Below are positions 36,636 to 46,128 of a stretch of 64,000 bases of DNA, piece after piece. The notes below the pieces were generated by a model, which worked only from the letters and a program-made list of their open reading frames with translations, was not told where the DNA came from and did no database searches. The stretch is from Dyella lutea (GTDB lineage: Bacteria; Pseudomonadota; Gammaproteobacteria; Xanthomonadales; Rhodanobacteraceae): positions 496,001 to 560,000 of the forward strand of contig NZ_JAMZEK010000002.1 of NCBI RefSeq assembly GCF_024158035.1. Reading direction: 5' to 3'. Both the position numbers and the translations under genes were made by a program. Each line of letters opens with the position of its first letter. The stretch's first letter is position 1.

Positions 36636-36735
36636 GGGGGCGTCGGTAGGTTGCTCCCGGGTGGGCCCGCCGCTGTGGGCCCGCCCTCCTCGCCGATTCC
36701 CGTGCGGGTTGCGACGCATGTGGCATCCCCGCGGT

Positions 36736-36751
36736 TGGCATGACTTCTGCC
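36736..36751 (+). promoter_or_regulatory. Sigma-54-like promoter or inverted repeat upstream of the DUF5916 gene
   Basis: TGGCATGACTTCTGCC has the invariant GG and GC of a -24/-12 promoter at the correct 10-bp separation, 60-75 bp before the gene. It is also an inverted repeat TGGCA-N7-TGCCA, so an operator is an equally possible reading. Confidence 0.35.
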
Positions 36752-36809
36752 ATTCGGCCGTGGCGAACGGGCCGCTTAGGCTGCGTGCTCCCCACGTTGC
36801 GCCCACGCC

Positions 36810-39074
36810 ATGCCCCGACAACCCTCCATGTCATGCGACCGAAGTCGCCTGCCGGTCATCGTGCCCCTGCTGCTTGCGGCGAATGCGGCAGCCGCTCCGC
36901 TGCCGGTCAAGGTGGATGGCCACATCGATCCGGACGAGTGGCGCGGTGCCAGGCACATCACCGATTTCCGCAAGGTGCAGCCGCTCAACGGCGAGCCGGG
37001 CAGCCTGCCGACGGAAGCCTGGGTGCTGTCCACGCCGAAGGGCCTGGCGATCGCCTTCCGTTGCACCCAGCCGCCCGGCGTGCCGCGCACCCGGCAGCGG
37101 ATCCGCCGCGACGAGAACGCCCAGGTGGACCGGGTCAACCTGATGATCGATTTCAACGGGGATGGCCGTACCGGCTACGACTTCACCGTCACCCTGAGCA
37201 ACGACATCGACGATGGAGTGATCACCGGCGAGACCACGTTCAACAACGACTGGGACGGCAACTGGAAGCACGCGGTGAGCGAGGACGCGCAGGGCTGGAG
37301 CGTGGAGATGCTCATTCCCTGGTACATCGCGCCGATGAAGGCGGCCGATGGCGGCGAGCGTACCGTGCACATGTACCTGGACCGGGTGATCGGCGCCACC
37401 GGCGAACGCGATGCCTGGCCGGTGGCCAGCTTCACCCGGGCCCGCTTCCTGTCCGATTTCACCCCGGTGACGCTGCCGGCCTACAACCAGCCATTGCTGG
37501 CGATCACGCCGTATGTCGTGGGCGTGCGCGACCAGGTGGCCGGGCGCAACCACGGCAATGCGGGTGCGGACATCTTCTGGAAGCCGAACGGGCAGACCCA
37601 GCTCACCGCCACCATCAATCCGGATTTCGGCCAGGTCGAGAGCGACGACCTGGTGGTGAACTTCGGTGCCGAGGAAACCTTCTTCACCGACAAGCGGCCG
37701 TTCTTCACCGAGAACCAGGGCATCTTCGATTTCAGCCTGCTGATCGACAACAGCCAGCTGATCTATACCCGTCGCGTCGGCGGTCCGTCGGACGATGGCC
37801 ACGGCGCGGCCGACGTGGCGGGAGCAGTCAAGCTCAACGGCAGCGTCGGCGCCACGGAGTACGGCGTGCTGGCGGCGCAGGAGAACGGCGATGCCGGGCG
37901 CAGTTTCGGCGCGCTGCGGGTGGAGCATGACTTTGGCACGCAATCGCTCGGGCTGCTGGCCACCCGCGTGGACCGGCCGTTCCTCGATCGCCAGGCCAAC
38001 GTGCTCGGCATCGACCACCGCTGGCAACCGAACGACAAGCTCACCGTCACCAGCAACGTGGTCGGCAGCCACATCGACGAGCAGGGCCATCTGGTCACCG
38101 GGATGGGGGCCACCAGCGTCGTCGAGTACGAGATGAACGAGCGGTGGACACAACAATGGCTGGCGATGCATTTCGATGACCGGCTCGACATCAACGACTT
38201 CGGCTACCTGCCGCGCAACAGCCTGAACTACCTGCACTGGGAGGTGCAGCGTCGCTACAGTAACTTGCCGGCTGACTCCAGGTATGCCTCGCATCGCTGG
38301 CGCTTCCGCATCATCGGCATCGACGACGACCGCGGCGTCAAGCTGGAGCGGCAGCTGCGGATCATCCGCCAGAGCCAGCTGCGCGACGGCGGCGAGGAAG
38401 ACATCCAGCTCAACCTCAATACCCCGGCCTACGACGACCTGCTCACCCGTGGCCACGGCGTGCTGCGCACGCCGGCGATCCACGTGCTGGACTGGCAGCG
38501 CACCAGCCCGCGCAAGGGCGACTGGGCCTGGAAGAGCGAACTGACTGCCGCCGGCAGCGATTTCGCCGGCATGCGCCGGATCGGCTACGAGGTGATGTTT
38601 GAGCCGACCTATTTCTTCAGCGACGAATTGAGCTTCTTCGGTGGGCCGGACTGCAAGTTCCAGCCCGGGTGGCTGGTGTGGCAGCACGACAACCTGATCG
38701 GCAGCTTCGACAGCCACTCGATCCTGCTCGACGCGGGGGTGAACTGGAACATCAGCGGTCACCAGGAGCTGCGGGTGAAGCTGCAGGCGCTCGGTCTGGA
38801 TGCGCACCTGCGCGGCGCCTACCGCGTGATGCCGGACACCCGTGCCGTGCGCACGAACGATCCGGTCAACGATTTCAGCGTGCGCAACCTCGGCTTCCAG
38901 GTGCGCTACCGCTACGAACTGGCGCCGCTGTCCGATCTCTATGTGGTCTACGCGCGCGGCGGCTACCTGCTCGACCCGCGCTACGAAGAGGCCGGTTCGC
39001 AATTCCGCCAGAGCTTCGACCTGCGCGACAGCGAGCAGTTGCTGGTCAAGCTCTCGTATCGCTTCGAGCTTTGA
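36810..39074 (+). CDS. DUF5916 protein: carbohydrate-binding-like domain plus outer-membrane beta-barrel
   Basis: 754 residues. Signal peptide LPVIVPLLLAANAAAAPLP. A CBM9/DOMON-like sandwich at about 30-225 (VDGHIDPDEWRGARHI, NLMIDFNGDGRTGYDF, WSVEMLIPWYIAPM), then the DUF5916 region (FGQVESDDLVVNFGAEETFF, KRPFFTENQGIF) and repeated amphipathic strands to the C-terminal LSYRFEL. The pattern suggests an outer-membrane barrel with a periplasmic or surface binding domain. Substrate unknown; often found in bacteria that use polymers. An internal ATG at 36828 is an alternative start. Confidence 0.85.
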   Translation: MPRQPSMSCDRSRLPVIVPLLLAANAAAAPLPVKVDGHIDPDEWRGARHITDFRKVQPLNGEPGSLPTEAWVLSTPKGLAIAFRCTQPPGVPRTRQRIRRDENAQVDRVNLMIDFNGDGRTGYDFTVTLSNDIDDGVITGETTFNNDWDGNWKHAVSEDAQGWSVEMLIPWYIAPMKAADGGERTVHMYLDRVIGATGERDAWPVASFTRARFLSDFTPVTLPAYNQPLLAITPYVVGVRDQVAGRNHGNAGADIFWKPNGQTQLTATINPDFGQVESDDLVVNFGAEETFFTDKRPFFTENQGIFDFSLLIDNSQLIYTRRVGGPSDDGHGAADVAGAVKLNGSVGATEYGVLAAQENGDAGRSFGALRVEHDFGTQSLGLLATRVDRPFLDRQANVLGIDHRWQPNDKLTVTSNVVGSHIDEQGHLVTGMGATSVVEYEMNERWTQQWLAMHFDDRLDINDFGYLPRNSLNYLHWEVQRRYSNLPADSRYASHRWRFRIIGIDDDRGVKLERQLRIIRQSQLRDGGEEDIQLNLNTPAYDDLLTRGHGVLRTPAIHVLDWQRTSPRKGDWAWKSELTAAGSDFAGMRRIGYEVMFEPTYFFSDELSFFGGPDCKFQPGWLVWQHDNLIGSFDSHSILLDAGVNWNISGHQELRVKLQALGLDAHLRGAYRVMPDTRAVRTNDPVNDFSVRNLGFQVRYRYELAPLSDLYVVYARGGYLLDPRYEEAGSQFRQSFDLRDSEQLLVKLSYRFEL

Positions 39075-39087
39075 AGCGGCGCCGGGC

Positions 39088-39585
39088 TCAGCCGCGCAGG
39101 TCGACCGGCAGGCCGCGATCGAGCAGGAAGCGGCGCGCGTTCTCGGCGTCGCGCTCGAACCACGCGCGCGACGAGCCGAGGCGGAAGGTGTAGCCCCAGG
39201 CATCCATGTCGGCCATCAGCCGGTCGCGCCCGACGCCGGGCAGGGCGTCGGCGAGCACGATCTGCAGGTAGCAGGTGGCGTCCTCTTCGTCGACCGAATC
39301 GGTGGCGTCGGTATGCACCTGGGCGCGTCGCTCGGCAGGCAGCACGATCAGGTGGCCGGCCTCGTGCAGCAGCGAGTGCACCGGCGTGTCGCCGCGGGCG
39401 TAGACGGTGGTGCCGATGATGCCGGCCTCCTCGTCGCCCCAGAAGCTGCCGGGAATCGGCTCGCCGTCGGGGACCGGCGCGAGCATGAGGCCGAAACGCG
39501 CAAGCAGCGAACGCGGAGCGTCCTCACCGATGTCGGCCAGGCGCAGCACGCTGCCGGGGTCGGGAGCGGGATGTTCGGAATGCAT
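39088..39585 (-). CDS. Putative small zincin-like protein with HEAGH motif
   Basis: 165 residues, soluble, no signal peptide. Central HSLLHEAGHLIVLPAERR matches the HEXXH metalloprotease core. DEEDATCYLQIVLAD, with its acidic cluster, and YTFRLGSSRAWFERDAE follow. No named family recognised. Convergent arrangement with DUF5916 and 40 bp downstream of minE on the same strand, so it may be cotranscribed with the min genes; a link to division is only inference from position. Confidence 0.7.
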   Translation of the reverse strand: MHSEHPAPDPGSVLRLADIGEDAPRSLLARFGLMLAPVPDGEPIPGSFWGDEEAGIIGTTVYARGDTPVHSLLHEAGHLIVLPAERRAQVHTDATDSVDEEDATCYLQIVLADALPGVGRDRLMADMDAWGYTFRLGSSRAWFERDAENARRFLLDRGLPVDLRG

Positions 39586-39625
39586 GGGGAGTAACGCGCC
39601 CGGCAGGACCGGGCGATGGGTCGGA

Positions 39626-39895
39626 TCAGGCCGCGGGGCCGGGCTTGCCGTCGGGCAGGGCCACGGACAGCTCGAGCACTTCGTGTCCGCTGTCGTGCTC
39701 GAGATTGATCGAGATCGCCTCGATATCGACCTGCACGTACTTCTTGATCACCTCGAGCAGCTCGTTGCGCATCATCGGCAGGTAATCCGGCGCGCCCCGG
39801 GTGGAGCGTTCCTGGGCGACGATGATGCGCAGGCGCTCCTTGGCGACGCTGGCGCTGGCTTCCGGTTTGCGCTTGAGGAAATCGAGGATACCCAT
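39626..39895 (-). CDS. minE: Cell division topological specificity factor MinE
   Basis: Stimulates MinD ATPase and drives pole-to-pole oscillation that confines MinCD. 89 residues from [16 protein letters not shown], an amphipathic membrane-targeting helix. [13 protein letters not shown] is the MinD-binding segment, followed by the dimer domain. Starts 5 bp after minD. Confidence 0.97.
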   Translation of the reverse strand: MGILDFLKRKPEASASVAKERLRIIVAQERSTRGAPDYLPMMRNELLEVIKKYVQVDIEAISINLEHDSGHEVLELSVALPDGKPGPAA

Positions 39896-39900
39896 GCCGA

Positions 39901-40716
39901 TCAGCTCCCGAACACGCGCTGGAAGAAGCCCTTCTTGGTTACTTCGGTGAAGCGCAGCGGGCGTTCCTCGCCAAGGATGCGCGCCACGGTATCGCCGTAG
40001 GCCTGGCCGGCGATCGAGTTGTCGTCGAGGATCACCGGCACGCCGGCGTTGGACGCGGCCAGCACGTTCTCCGACTCGGGGATCACGCCGATCACGCTGA
40101 TGCCGAGGATCTCTTCGACGTCCTTCACGCTGAGCATTTCCTGCGCGGCCACACGGGTCGGGTTGTAGCGGGTCAGCAGCAGGTGCTGGGTGATCGCGCC
40201 GTCGCCGCGCTCGGCGCGCCGGGTCTTGCTCGCCAGCAGGCCGAGGATGCGGTCCGAGTCGCGCACCGAGGAGACCTCGGGGTTGACCACCACCACCGCC
40301 TGGTCGGCGAAGTACATCGCCAGGTGCGCGCCCTTCTCGATGCCGGCAGGGGAGTCGCACACCACGTAGTCGAAGCCGTCCTCGGACAGGCCGTCGAGCA
40401 CCTTCTCCACGCCTTCCTGGGTGAGCGCGTCCTTGTCGCGGGTCTGGCTGGCGGCCAGCACGAACAGGTTGTCGTGGCGCTTGTCCTTGATCAGCGCCTG
40501 CTTCAGCGTCGCCTCGCCGTGCACCACGTTGACGAAGTCGTACACCACGCGGCGCTCGCAGCCCATGATCAGGTCGAGGTTGCGCAGGCCGACGTCGAAA
40601 TCGATCACCGCGACTTTCTTGCCGGCCATGGCCAGGCCGGTGGCCAGCGAGGCGCTGGTGGTGGTCTTGCCCACGCCGCCTTTGCCGGACGTGACAACGA
40701 TGATCTGTGCAGTCAA
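39901..40716 (-). CDS. minD: Septum-site determining ATPase MinD
   Basis: Deviant-Walker ATPase that binds the membrane with ATP and recruits MinC. 271 residues. The signature [17 protein letters not shown] is at residues 9-25, with [15 protein letters not shown] next and [12 protein letters not shown] downstream. The C-terminal amphipathic membrane-targeting helix is [13 protein letters not shown]. Between minC (46 bp) and minE (5 bp). Confidence 0.98.
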   Translation of the reverse strand: MTAQIIVVTSGKGGVGKTTTSASLATGLAMAGKKVAVIDFDVGLRNLDLIMGCERRVVYDFVNVVHGEATLKQALIKDKRHDNLFVLAASQTRDKDALTQEGVEKVLDGLSEDGFDYVVCDSPAGIEKGAHLAMYFADQAVVVVNPEVSSVRDSDRILGLLASKTRRAERGDGAITQHLLLTRYNPTRVAAQEMLSVKDVEEILGISVIGVIPESENVLAASNAGVPVILDDNSIAGQAYGDTVARILGEERPLRFTEVTKKGFFQRVFGS

Positions 40717-40762
40717 GGGTTCATCTCCCGGGAAATCGTTCTTGTAGTAATGGATCGCGCGC

Positions 40763-41530
40763 TCAGAGGCGCGCGATCATCAATTTTTCACCATCGAGCC
40801 AGCATTGCACAGGGTGGCCTTCCAGTTCCTTGGGGATCTGTTCAAACACCCGGTAGTGCCCGGCGATCGCCACCAGTTCGGCGCGGAAGTCCGACACGTA
40901 GATGCGCACCTTCTCGTCGCCCTGGGCGCCGGCCATGGCGCGGCCGCGCAGGCTGCCGTAGACGTGGATATGGCCATCGGCGATCACCTCGGCGCCGTTG
41001 GCGATGGCGCCGGTGACGATCAGGTCGCGGTCGCGCGCATAGACCTGCTGGCCCGAACGCACGGCGCCTTCGTGGTGCTGCGCGCCCAGCGCAGGGGACG
41101 CCGGTGGTGCGATCTGGGCGGGTGCACTGGCCGCCGGCGCCGGGCGGGCCGGTTCGGCCGCGGCCGGCGGCGCCACGTTGCCGTGTTCCGGCTCGTAGGC
41201 GGCGCGGAACTTGGCGATCAGCGGCAAACCCATTCGGGTCGCCAGTGCCTCGGTCTCGCTGGTGCCGTAGGCCAGGCCGACCGGCAGCATGCCTGCACTG
41301 CGCACGGCTTCGAGCAGGGCATCGACCGTGCCGTCGTCGGGAAGGTCCAGCAGGTGACTGAGGTCGAGCACGACGGCAGCGCGGGAGAACAGTTGCGGCG
41401 CGGAGCGCACGCGGCGCTCCAGTTCGTCGCACAGCGCCGCGGCGTCGGGTCGGCGCACGCGCACGCAGGCGATGCCGACCTGGCCAAAGCGCAGGTCGCA
41501 GGCGTCGGAGGTTTCCATCTTGGCGTTCAT
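40763..41530 (-). CDS. minC: Septum-site determining protein MinC
   Basis: Inhibitor of FtsZ assembly recruited by MinD. 255 residues. N-terminal FtsZ-interacting domain, an Ala/Pro-rich linker around residues 110-150, then the C-terminal beta-helix that binds MinD (GQQVYARDRDLIVTGAIANG, DGHIHVYGSLRGRAMAG). The start at 41530 is fixed by an ATGA overlap with the upstream GNAT gene (41527-41530); an ATG four codons later is possible. First of minC-minD-minE. Confidence 0.95.
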   Translation of the reverse strand: MNAKMETSDACDLRFGQVGIACVRVRRPDAAALCDELERRVRSAPQLFSRAAVVLDLSHLLDLPDDGTVDALLEAVRSAGMLPVGLAYGTSETEALATRMGLPLIAKFRAAYEPEHGNVAPPAAAEPARPAPAASAPAQIAPPASPALGAQHHEGAVRSGQQVYARDRDLIVTGAIANGAEVIADGHIHVYGSLRGRAMAGAQGDEKVRIYVSDFRAELVAIAGHYRVFEQIPKELEGHPVQCWLDGEKLMIARL

Positions 41531-42117
41531 GCAGGTGATTGAGAGGGGCGGGCCAGGCGTTCGGCCAGCCATGGAACGTCCGGCAGCCCGCCGTGCTCCA
41601 GGTAGGTGTCGCGCACGTAGCCGAAGCTGGGCAGCTCGCGGGCCAGCAGGCTGACCTGCGGGCCGTCCTCGCCCATGCGCTGCTGGCCGACCTCCTGGAA
41701 GCCATAGGTGCCATGGAACAGCACCACCACGTCGTCGCGCGGCTCCAGGAACACCTCGCAGGCCAGCAGCGGCACCCGCACTTCGGCATAGCTGATGACG
41801 TCGCAATAGAAGATGCGTCCCAGGCCGTGGCGGCGAAAGGCGTTGGCGATGACGATGCGGTCGATGTAGACGAACTGCGGGTAGCGCCCGGAGAACCAGC
41901 GATAGTTCGGGCTGCCGTAGGCGCCGCCTTCGCGCATGGCGATCAGGAAGCCGGCGATCTGGCCGTCGATCTCGGCGACGCGGAAATAATCCGCGTGGTC
42001 GTAGAAGTAGCGCAGTTGCGCCGCGTCGATGGCGAGGATGGAGCGGCCGGCGGTGTTGTTCAATGCCAGCACGGCATCCAGGTCGTGCTCGCGCACGTCG
42101 CGGATGGCAAGGGCCAT
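41527..42117 (-). CDS. GNAT-family N-acetyltransferase
   Basis: 196 residues from MALAIRDVREHDLDAVLAL. The acetyl-CoA-binding region is visible as IDRIVIANAFRRHGLGRI (R/Q-x-x-G-x-G/A type). FHGTYGFQEVGQQRM near the C-terminus is typical of the family. Substrate unknown. The stop overlaps the minC start, so it is translated with the min genes; in this lineage it is a plausible fixed member of the operon, but no functional link is established. Confidence 0.85.
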   Translation of the reverse strand: MALAIRDVREHDLDAVLALNNTAGRSILAIDAAQLRYFYDHADYFRVAEIDGQIAGFLIAMREGGAYGSPNYRWFSGRYPQFVYIDRIVIANAFRRHGLGRIFYCDVISYAEVRVPLLACEVFLEPRDDVVVLFHGTYGFQEVGQQRMGEDGPQVSLLARELPSFGYVRDTYLEHGGLPDVPWLAERLARPSQSPA

Positions 42118-42298
42118 TCGTTGCTCCGCTTGGGTGTCGAATCGATTGCCGCGCCGGTCGGCGGGCAGGGCGGCGCATTATGGCACGGGGCGCCGTCCCC
42201 CACACGCCCGGCGCATCAATGTAAAGCGGTTGTAAATGCGGCGGCGGCATGACTTCCCGCGCATTGCAGCGGGCCGGGCGCGGCCTATGATGCGGGGC

Positions 42299-43531
42299 AT
42301 GCCCTGGTTCCAGTTCAACCATATCCGCGTGCTCCGTTTCACGGGGCTGTTCACGTACCTGTGTGTCAGCCTGCCGCTGTGGCCGGGCAACTGGGGGCTG
42401 GGACAGGCCAACGTGTGGTGGTGGAGCAACCCGAAGCTGTCGGGATGGGTCGTTTCCTACCTGGTCTACGGGGTCGCCTACGTCCTGCTCACCCGGCCCA
42501 GCCAGCTCGAGCCGGGGCGCACCCGGCTGTCCGCGACCAAGCTGCTGCTGGTCACCCTGATCACGCTGGCGGCGGTGGCGGTGGGCTGGTTCAGCCAGAG
42601 CGGACTGTCGGCGATGCTGATGCTGGTGATCGCCGTGGTTCTGCCGTGGCACCTGCCGGTGGTCGCCGGCCTGGTCTGGATGCTGGGGCAGAATCTGCTG
42701 CTGATCCCGGTGATCGCCAGCTACCAGGGCTGGACAGTCGGCATGGCGATCATGCAGGTCTGCATGTACCTGGGCCTGTCCGCGCTGGTGTTCATCACCT
42801 CGACCGTAGCGACCCAGCAGGCCGAGGAGCGCGAGGTGCAGCGCCGGCTCAATTCCGAACTGCGCGCGACCCGGGCGCTGCTGGCCGAGTCCACTCGCAT
42901 CGCCGAGCGCATGCGCATCGCCCGCGAGCTGCACGACCTGATCGGCCACCATCTCACCGCCCTGAGCCTCAACCTCGAGGTCGCCAGTCATCTGGCCGAC
43001 GCCAAGGCCGGCGAGCACGTGCGCAAGGCCCAGGCCACCGCCAAGCATCTGCTCTCGGACGTGCGCGAGGCGGTCAGCGAGTTGCGCCAGGACGATGCGG
43101 TCGACCTGACCCAGGCCCTGCGCAGCCTGATCGAGGGCGTGCCGGGACTGGCCGTGCACGTACAGACGCCACCCCGGTTCAGCGTGGAGGATCCGCGCCG
43201 GGCGCAGGTGCTGTTGCGCTGTGCGCAGGAAATCATCACCAACACCGCGCGTCACGCCGGGGCACGCAACCTGTGGCTGCATTTCGCCTACGCCGAGGAC
43301 GGCATGCTCGGCCTGCACGCCCGCGACGATGGCCGTGGAGCCAGCAACTACTCTCCCGGCAACGGGATGAGCGGCATGCGCGAGCGCCTGGCCGAGTTCG
43401 GCGGCAGCGTGATGGTGGATACGGCGCCGATGCAGGGCTTTTCGCTGACCGTGCGCCTGCCGCTGGGCGAGGCCAGTGCCATTGCCCATGCCCCCAGCCG
43501 TTTCGAACCACCGGCCCTGAGCCTGCCGTGA
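42299..43531 (+). CDS. Membrane sensor histidine kinase, NarL/DesK-type (HisKA_3)
   Basis: 410 residues from MPWFQFNHIRVL; ATGs three codons and more upstream are possible. About five to six transmembrane helices fill residues 10-165. A coiled coil (EEREVQRRLNSELRATRALL) leads to the HisKA_3 box with phosphorylatable His212 in IARELHDLIGHHLT, then HATPase_c with the N-box EIITNTARHA and GNGMSGMRERL. Signal unknown. Forms a two-component system with the LuxR-type regulator 123 bp downstream. Confidence 0.92.
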   Translation: MPWFQFNHIRVLRFTGLFTYLCVSLPLWPGNWGLGQANVWWWSNPKLSGWVVSYLVYGVAYVLLTRPSQLEPGRTRLSATKLLLVTLITLAAVAVGWFSQSGLSAMLMLVIAVVLPWHLPVVAGLVWMLGQNLLLIPVIASYQGWTVGMAIMQVCMYLGLSALVFITSTVATQQAEEREVQRRLNSELRATRALLAESTRIAERMRIARELHDLIGHHLTALSLNLEVASHLADAKAGEHVRKAQATAKHLLSDVREAVSELRQDDAVDLTQALRSLIEGVPGLAVHVQTPPRFSVEDPRRAQVLLRCAQEIITNTARHAGARNLWLHFAYAEDGMLGLHARDDGRGASNYSPGNGMSGMRERLAEFGGSVMVDTAPMQGFSLTVRLPLGEASAIAHAPSRFEPPALSLP

Positions 43532-43654
43532 GGCGGTCGCGCCCCTGCTTCAAAGCACCATGCCAGAATGGCCACGGCAAGGGGCCGTGGTGCGTCCGCC
43601 GCGCCGGTCCGCAGGAGCGGGCCGGCATCGTCATCCACGCGTTGAGGATCCGCA

Positions 43655-44296
43655 ATGATTTCCGTCTGTCTCGTTGACGACCAGAACCTGGTGCGCCAGG
43701 GCGTGCGCTCGCTGCTGGACCTGGCCGAGGACATCCGCGTGGTGGCCGAGTGCGCCGACGGTGCCCAGGCGGTGCTGGAGATTCCCCGGATCAAGCCGGA
43801 CGTGGTACTGCTTGACCTGCGCATGCCCAACATGAGCGGGCTGGAAGTGCTGCAGGCGCTGTCGGCCCGCAACGAGCTGCCGCCCACCATCATCCTGACC
43901 ACCTTCGACGACGACCAGCTGGTGTTGCAGGGTCTGAAAGCCGGTGCGCGCGGCTACCTGCTCAAGGACGTCTCGCTGGAGCAGCTGGTCGAGGCGGTCC
44001 GCACCGTCGCCGCCGGTGGCTCGCTGGTGGCGCCGATGGTCACCCAGCGCCTGCTGGCCGGAGTGGGGCGGATCCAGAACCAGTTCACCAGCCTGGAACA
44101 GCCGGACCCGCTGACCGAGCGCGAGACCGAGATCCTCCGCCTGCTCTCCGGTGGCTACTCTAACAAGGAGATCGCCAACTCGCTCAAGGTGGCCGAGGGC
44201 ACGGTCAAGAACCACGTGTCCAACATCCTCTCCAAGCTGGGTGTGCGCGATCGCACGCGGGCCGTGCTCAAGGCACTGGAGCTGGGGATCGTCTGA
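43655..44296 (+). CDS. NarL/LuxR-family response regulator
   Basis: 213 residues. Receiver domain with acidic pocket VDD (8-9), phosphoacceptor Asp54 in VVLLDLRMPNMSG, Thr of ILTTFDDD and the LLKD lysine. C-terminal LuxR helix-turn-helix: LTERETEILRLLSGGYSNKE and VAEGTVKNHVSNIL. Cognate partner of the upstream histidine kinase by position and type. Targets unknown. Confidence 0.95.
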   Translation: MISVCLVDDQNLVRQGVRSLLDLAEDIRVVAECADGAQAVLEIPRIKPDVVLLDLRMPNMSGLEVLQALSARNELPPTIILTTFDDDQLVLQGLKAGARGYLLKDVSLEQLVEAVRTVAAGGSLVAPMVTQRLLAGVGRIQNQFTSLEQPDPLTERETEILRLLSGGYSNKEIANSLKVAEGTVKNHVSNILSKLGVRDRTRAVLKALELGIV

Positions 44297-44550
44297 GCGG
44301 TTCGGGCGTCCGGCCGTCCATCCGGCAACGCATGTTGGCGGTCCGGGCATGGGCCGCAGAGGCCCGCTGCGCCTCGTTTTCGGCCATGGCGCGGGTGCTG
44401 CGGGTGCGGATGGCGTTCCTCCGCGCGAGCAAGTAACATCCGTCGCTTCGGCATATGCCTCCCCCCCACGGCCGGTTTCCCCGGGAAGTCTTCTTGGCGG
44501 AGACGGCGATGCTTTCAAGTGCTGCGTAGAGACGCTCGGAGAACCCTGGA

Positions 44551-45948
44551 ATGATGCGTGTTCTTGAATTACTTATGGCCCTGGTCATCGTGGCCGTGCT
44601 GGCCGTGGTGGTGGGCATTGCGATGCCCGGCAGCGGCCATGTGGAGAGGTCGCTGGTCATCGGCAAGGACATCCGTCAGGTCTATGACGTGCTGAACAAC
44701 TTCCGCCGCTTCCCGGACTACTCCGAGTTGAACGGCAGCGATCCGAGCATCAAGTACCAGTTCGCCGGCAAGGCCTACGGCCCGGGCGCCGAGATCGACT
44801 GGACCGGCGACCCGAAGAAGGCCGGCGACGGCAAGCTGACCGTGGCCAGCGCCGAACCTGGCTTCGCCAAGATCGACGCCTCGGTGAACACTGCCAAGAT
44901 CGTCTGGAACCTGGACAGCGACTGGCGCGGTGCCGACAAGCACTTCACCCTCGACCTGTCGCGCGAGGGCCGCACGCACAAGCTGACCCGCGTGAACTGG
45001 GCTTATGACGTGCAGTACGGCTGGAACCTGATCGACCGCTACTCCAACCTGTACATTCACGGTGCGCCCGACGCGTTCATCGAGTACAGCCTGAGCGGCC
45101 TGCAGAACATGATGGCCTCGGTGAAGAACGTCGACTATTCCGACCTCATTCCCTACATCGTGCAGACCAAGCCGACGCCGGTGCTGATGGTGTCGACCCA
45201 GATCGAGCGCAAGGGCGGTCTGGATGCGCTGAACGAGACCACCAACGACGCAGTCAAGCTGCTGACCGACACCGCCAAGAAGCTGGGCGTCAACGTCACC
45301 GGTCCGCGCATCCTCGTGGTGAGCAACTACGGTGACCAGACCTTCACCTTCGACATTGCACTGCCGATCGACACGACCACGATCACCGTTGCCGGCCAGA
45401 GCCATGACCTGACTGCCGCGGCCCAGCCGCAGCTGCCGAACGCCGCTCCGGCAGCCGCCGGCAGTGCGGCCGCCCCGGCTTCGTCTTCGTCCGCCGCCGC
45501 GCCGGCCGACGTGGCCGTCAATACCCCGGGCAGCAACGACAAGTACGGCCGCCTGATCATCGACCAGGATGTCCGCGCCACCATGCTGCCCGGTGGCCCG
45601 GCACTGAAGGGCGAGTGGAATGGCACCTACGCTGGCGTGCCGCAGACCCGCGATGAGCTGGAAGCGTATGCGCAGACCCACGGTTACAAGTACGACACCG
45701 TGGTGAACCGCTTCTACGACATCCTGGCCCGCCCGGAACAGATCGATACCAACAACAACATCACCCAGTACGCGCGCTACGACGTCTACCTGCCGCTGAG
45801 CGACGCGCCGGAGCAGACCCCGGAGCAGGAAGCCGGCATGCAGCCGCCGAGCCTCGACGCGCCGGCCTCCTCGGGCACCGCCGCCGCCCCGGCCTCGTCG
45901 TCGACCGCCACCGCGCCGGCGGACTCGTCCAGCGCAGCGTCGAACTGA
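44551..45948 (+). CDS. Membrane-anchored SRPBCC protein with C-terminal GyrI-like domain
   Basis: 465 residues. N-terminal helix VLELLMALVIVAVLAVVVGIAM anchors a polyketide-cyclase/SRPBCC domain (about 30-185: IGKDIRQVYDVLNNFRRFPD). A second part follows (about 200-410) resembling AraC-effector/GyrI-like ligand-binding folds, interrupted by an Ala/Pro/Ser linker (290-325) and ended by a similar linker (425-465). The two low-complexity stretches look related. Likely binds a hydrophobic ligand at the periplasmic face; function unknown. GGAG lies 9 nt before the ATG. Ends at a strong terminator. Confidence 0.75.
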   Translation: MMRVLELLMALVIVAVLAVVVGIAMPGSGHVERSLVIGKDIRQVYDVLNNFRRFPDYSELNGSDPSIKYQFAGKAYGPGAEIDWTGDPKKAGDGKLTVASAEPGFAKIDASVNTAKIVWNLDSDWRGADKHFTLDLSREGRTHKLTRVNWAYDVQYGWNLIDRYSNLYIHGAPDAFIEYSLSGLQNMMASVKNVDYSDLIPYIVQTKPTPVLMVSTQIERKGGLDALNETTNDAVKLLTDTAKKLGVNVTGPRILVVSNYGDQTFTFDIALPIDTTTITVAGQSHDLTAAAQPQLPNAAPAAAGSAAAPASSSSAAAPADVAVNTPGSNDKYGRLIIDQDVRATMLPGGPALKGEWNGTYAGVPQTRDELEAYAQTHGYKYDTVVNRFYDILARPEQIDTNNNITQYARYDVYLPLSDAPEQTPEQEAGMQPPSLDAPASSGTAAAPASSSTATAPADSSSAASN

Positions 45949-45970
45949 TCCGCGCGTTGCCGGTCAAACG

Positions 45971-46000
45971 AACCCCGTCCGTTCGCGGACGGGGTTTTTT
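45971..46000 (+). terminator. Intrinsic terminator of the SRPBCC gene
   Basis: AACCCCGTCCG / CGGACGGGGTT, 11-bp stem with a TTCG loop and a T-run. Confidence 0.93.
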
Positions 46001-46128
46001 GTTGTCCGCGTTGCCTCCGTCGATCTTTTCGTTCGCGGCGGCGCTTGCGCTACATTGATTCGCCACGCGCGCCTGCCGCCGGATATTCCGGGACAGGGCG
46101 CGCAACCGCCCGCTTTCCTGGCCCTTCG

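Noticed and set aside
40763-43489. A single 908-codon minus-strand frame spanning minC to the histidine kinase
   Set aside because: Only the last 255 residues are a real protein (MinC). The rest runs antisense to the kinase and out of frame through the GNAT gene.
42299-44296. Naming the kinase/regulator pair DesK-DesR
   Set aside because: Only the general HisKA_3/LuxR type is supported; no desaturase or lipid gene is coupled to it.
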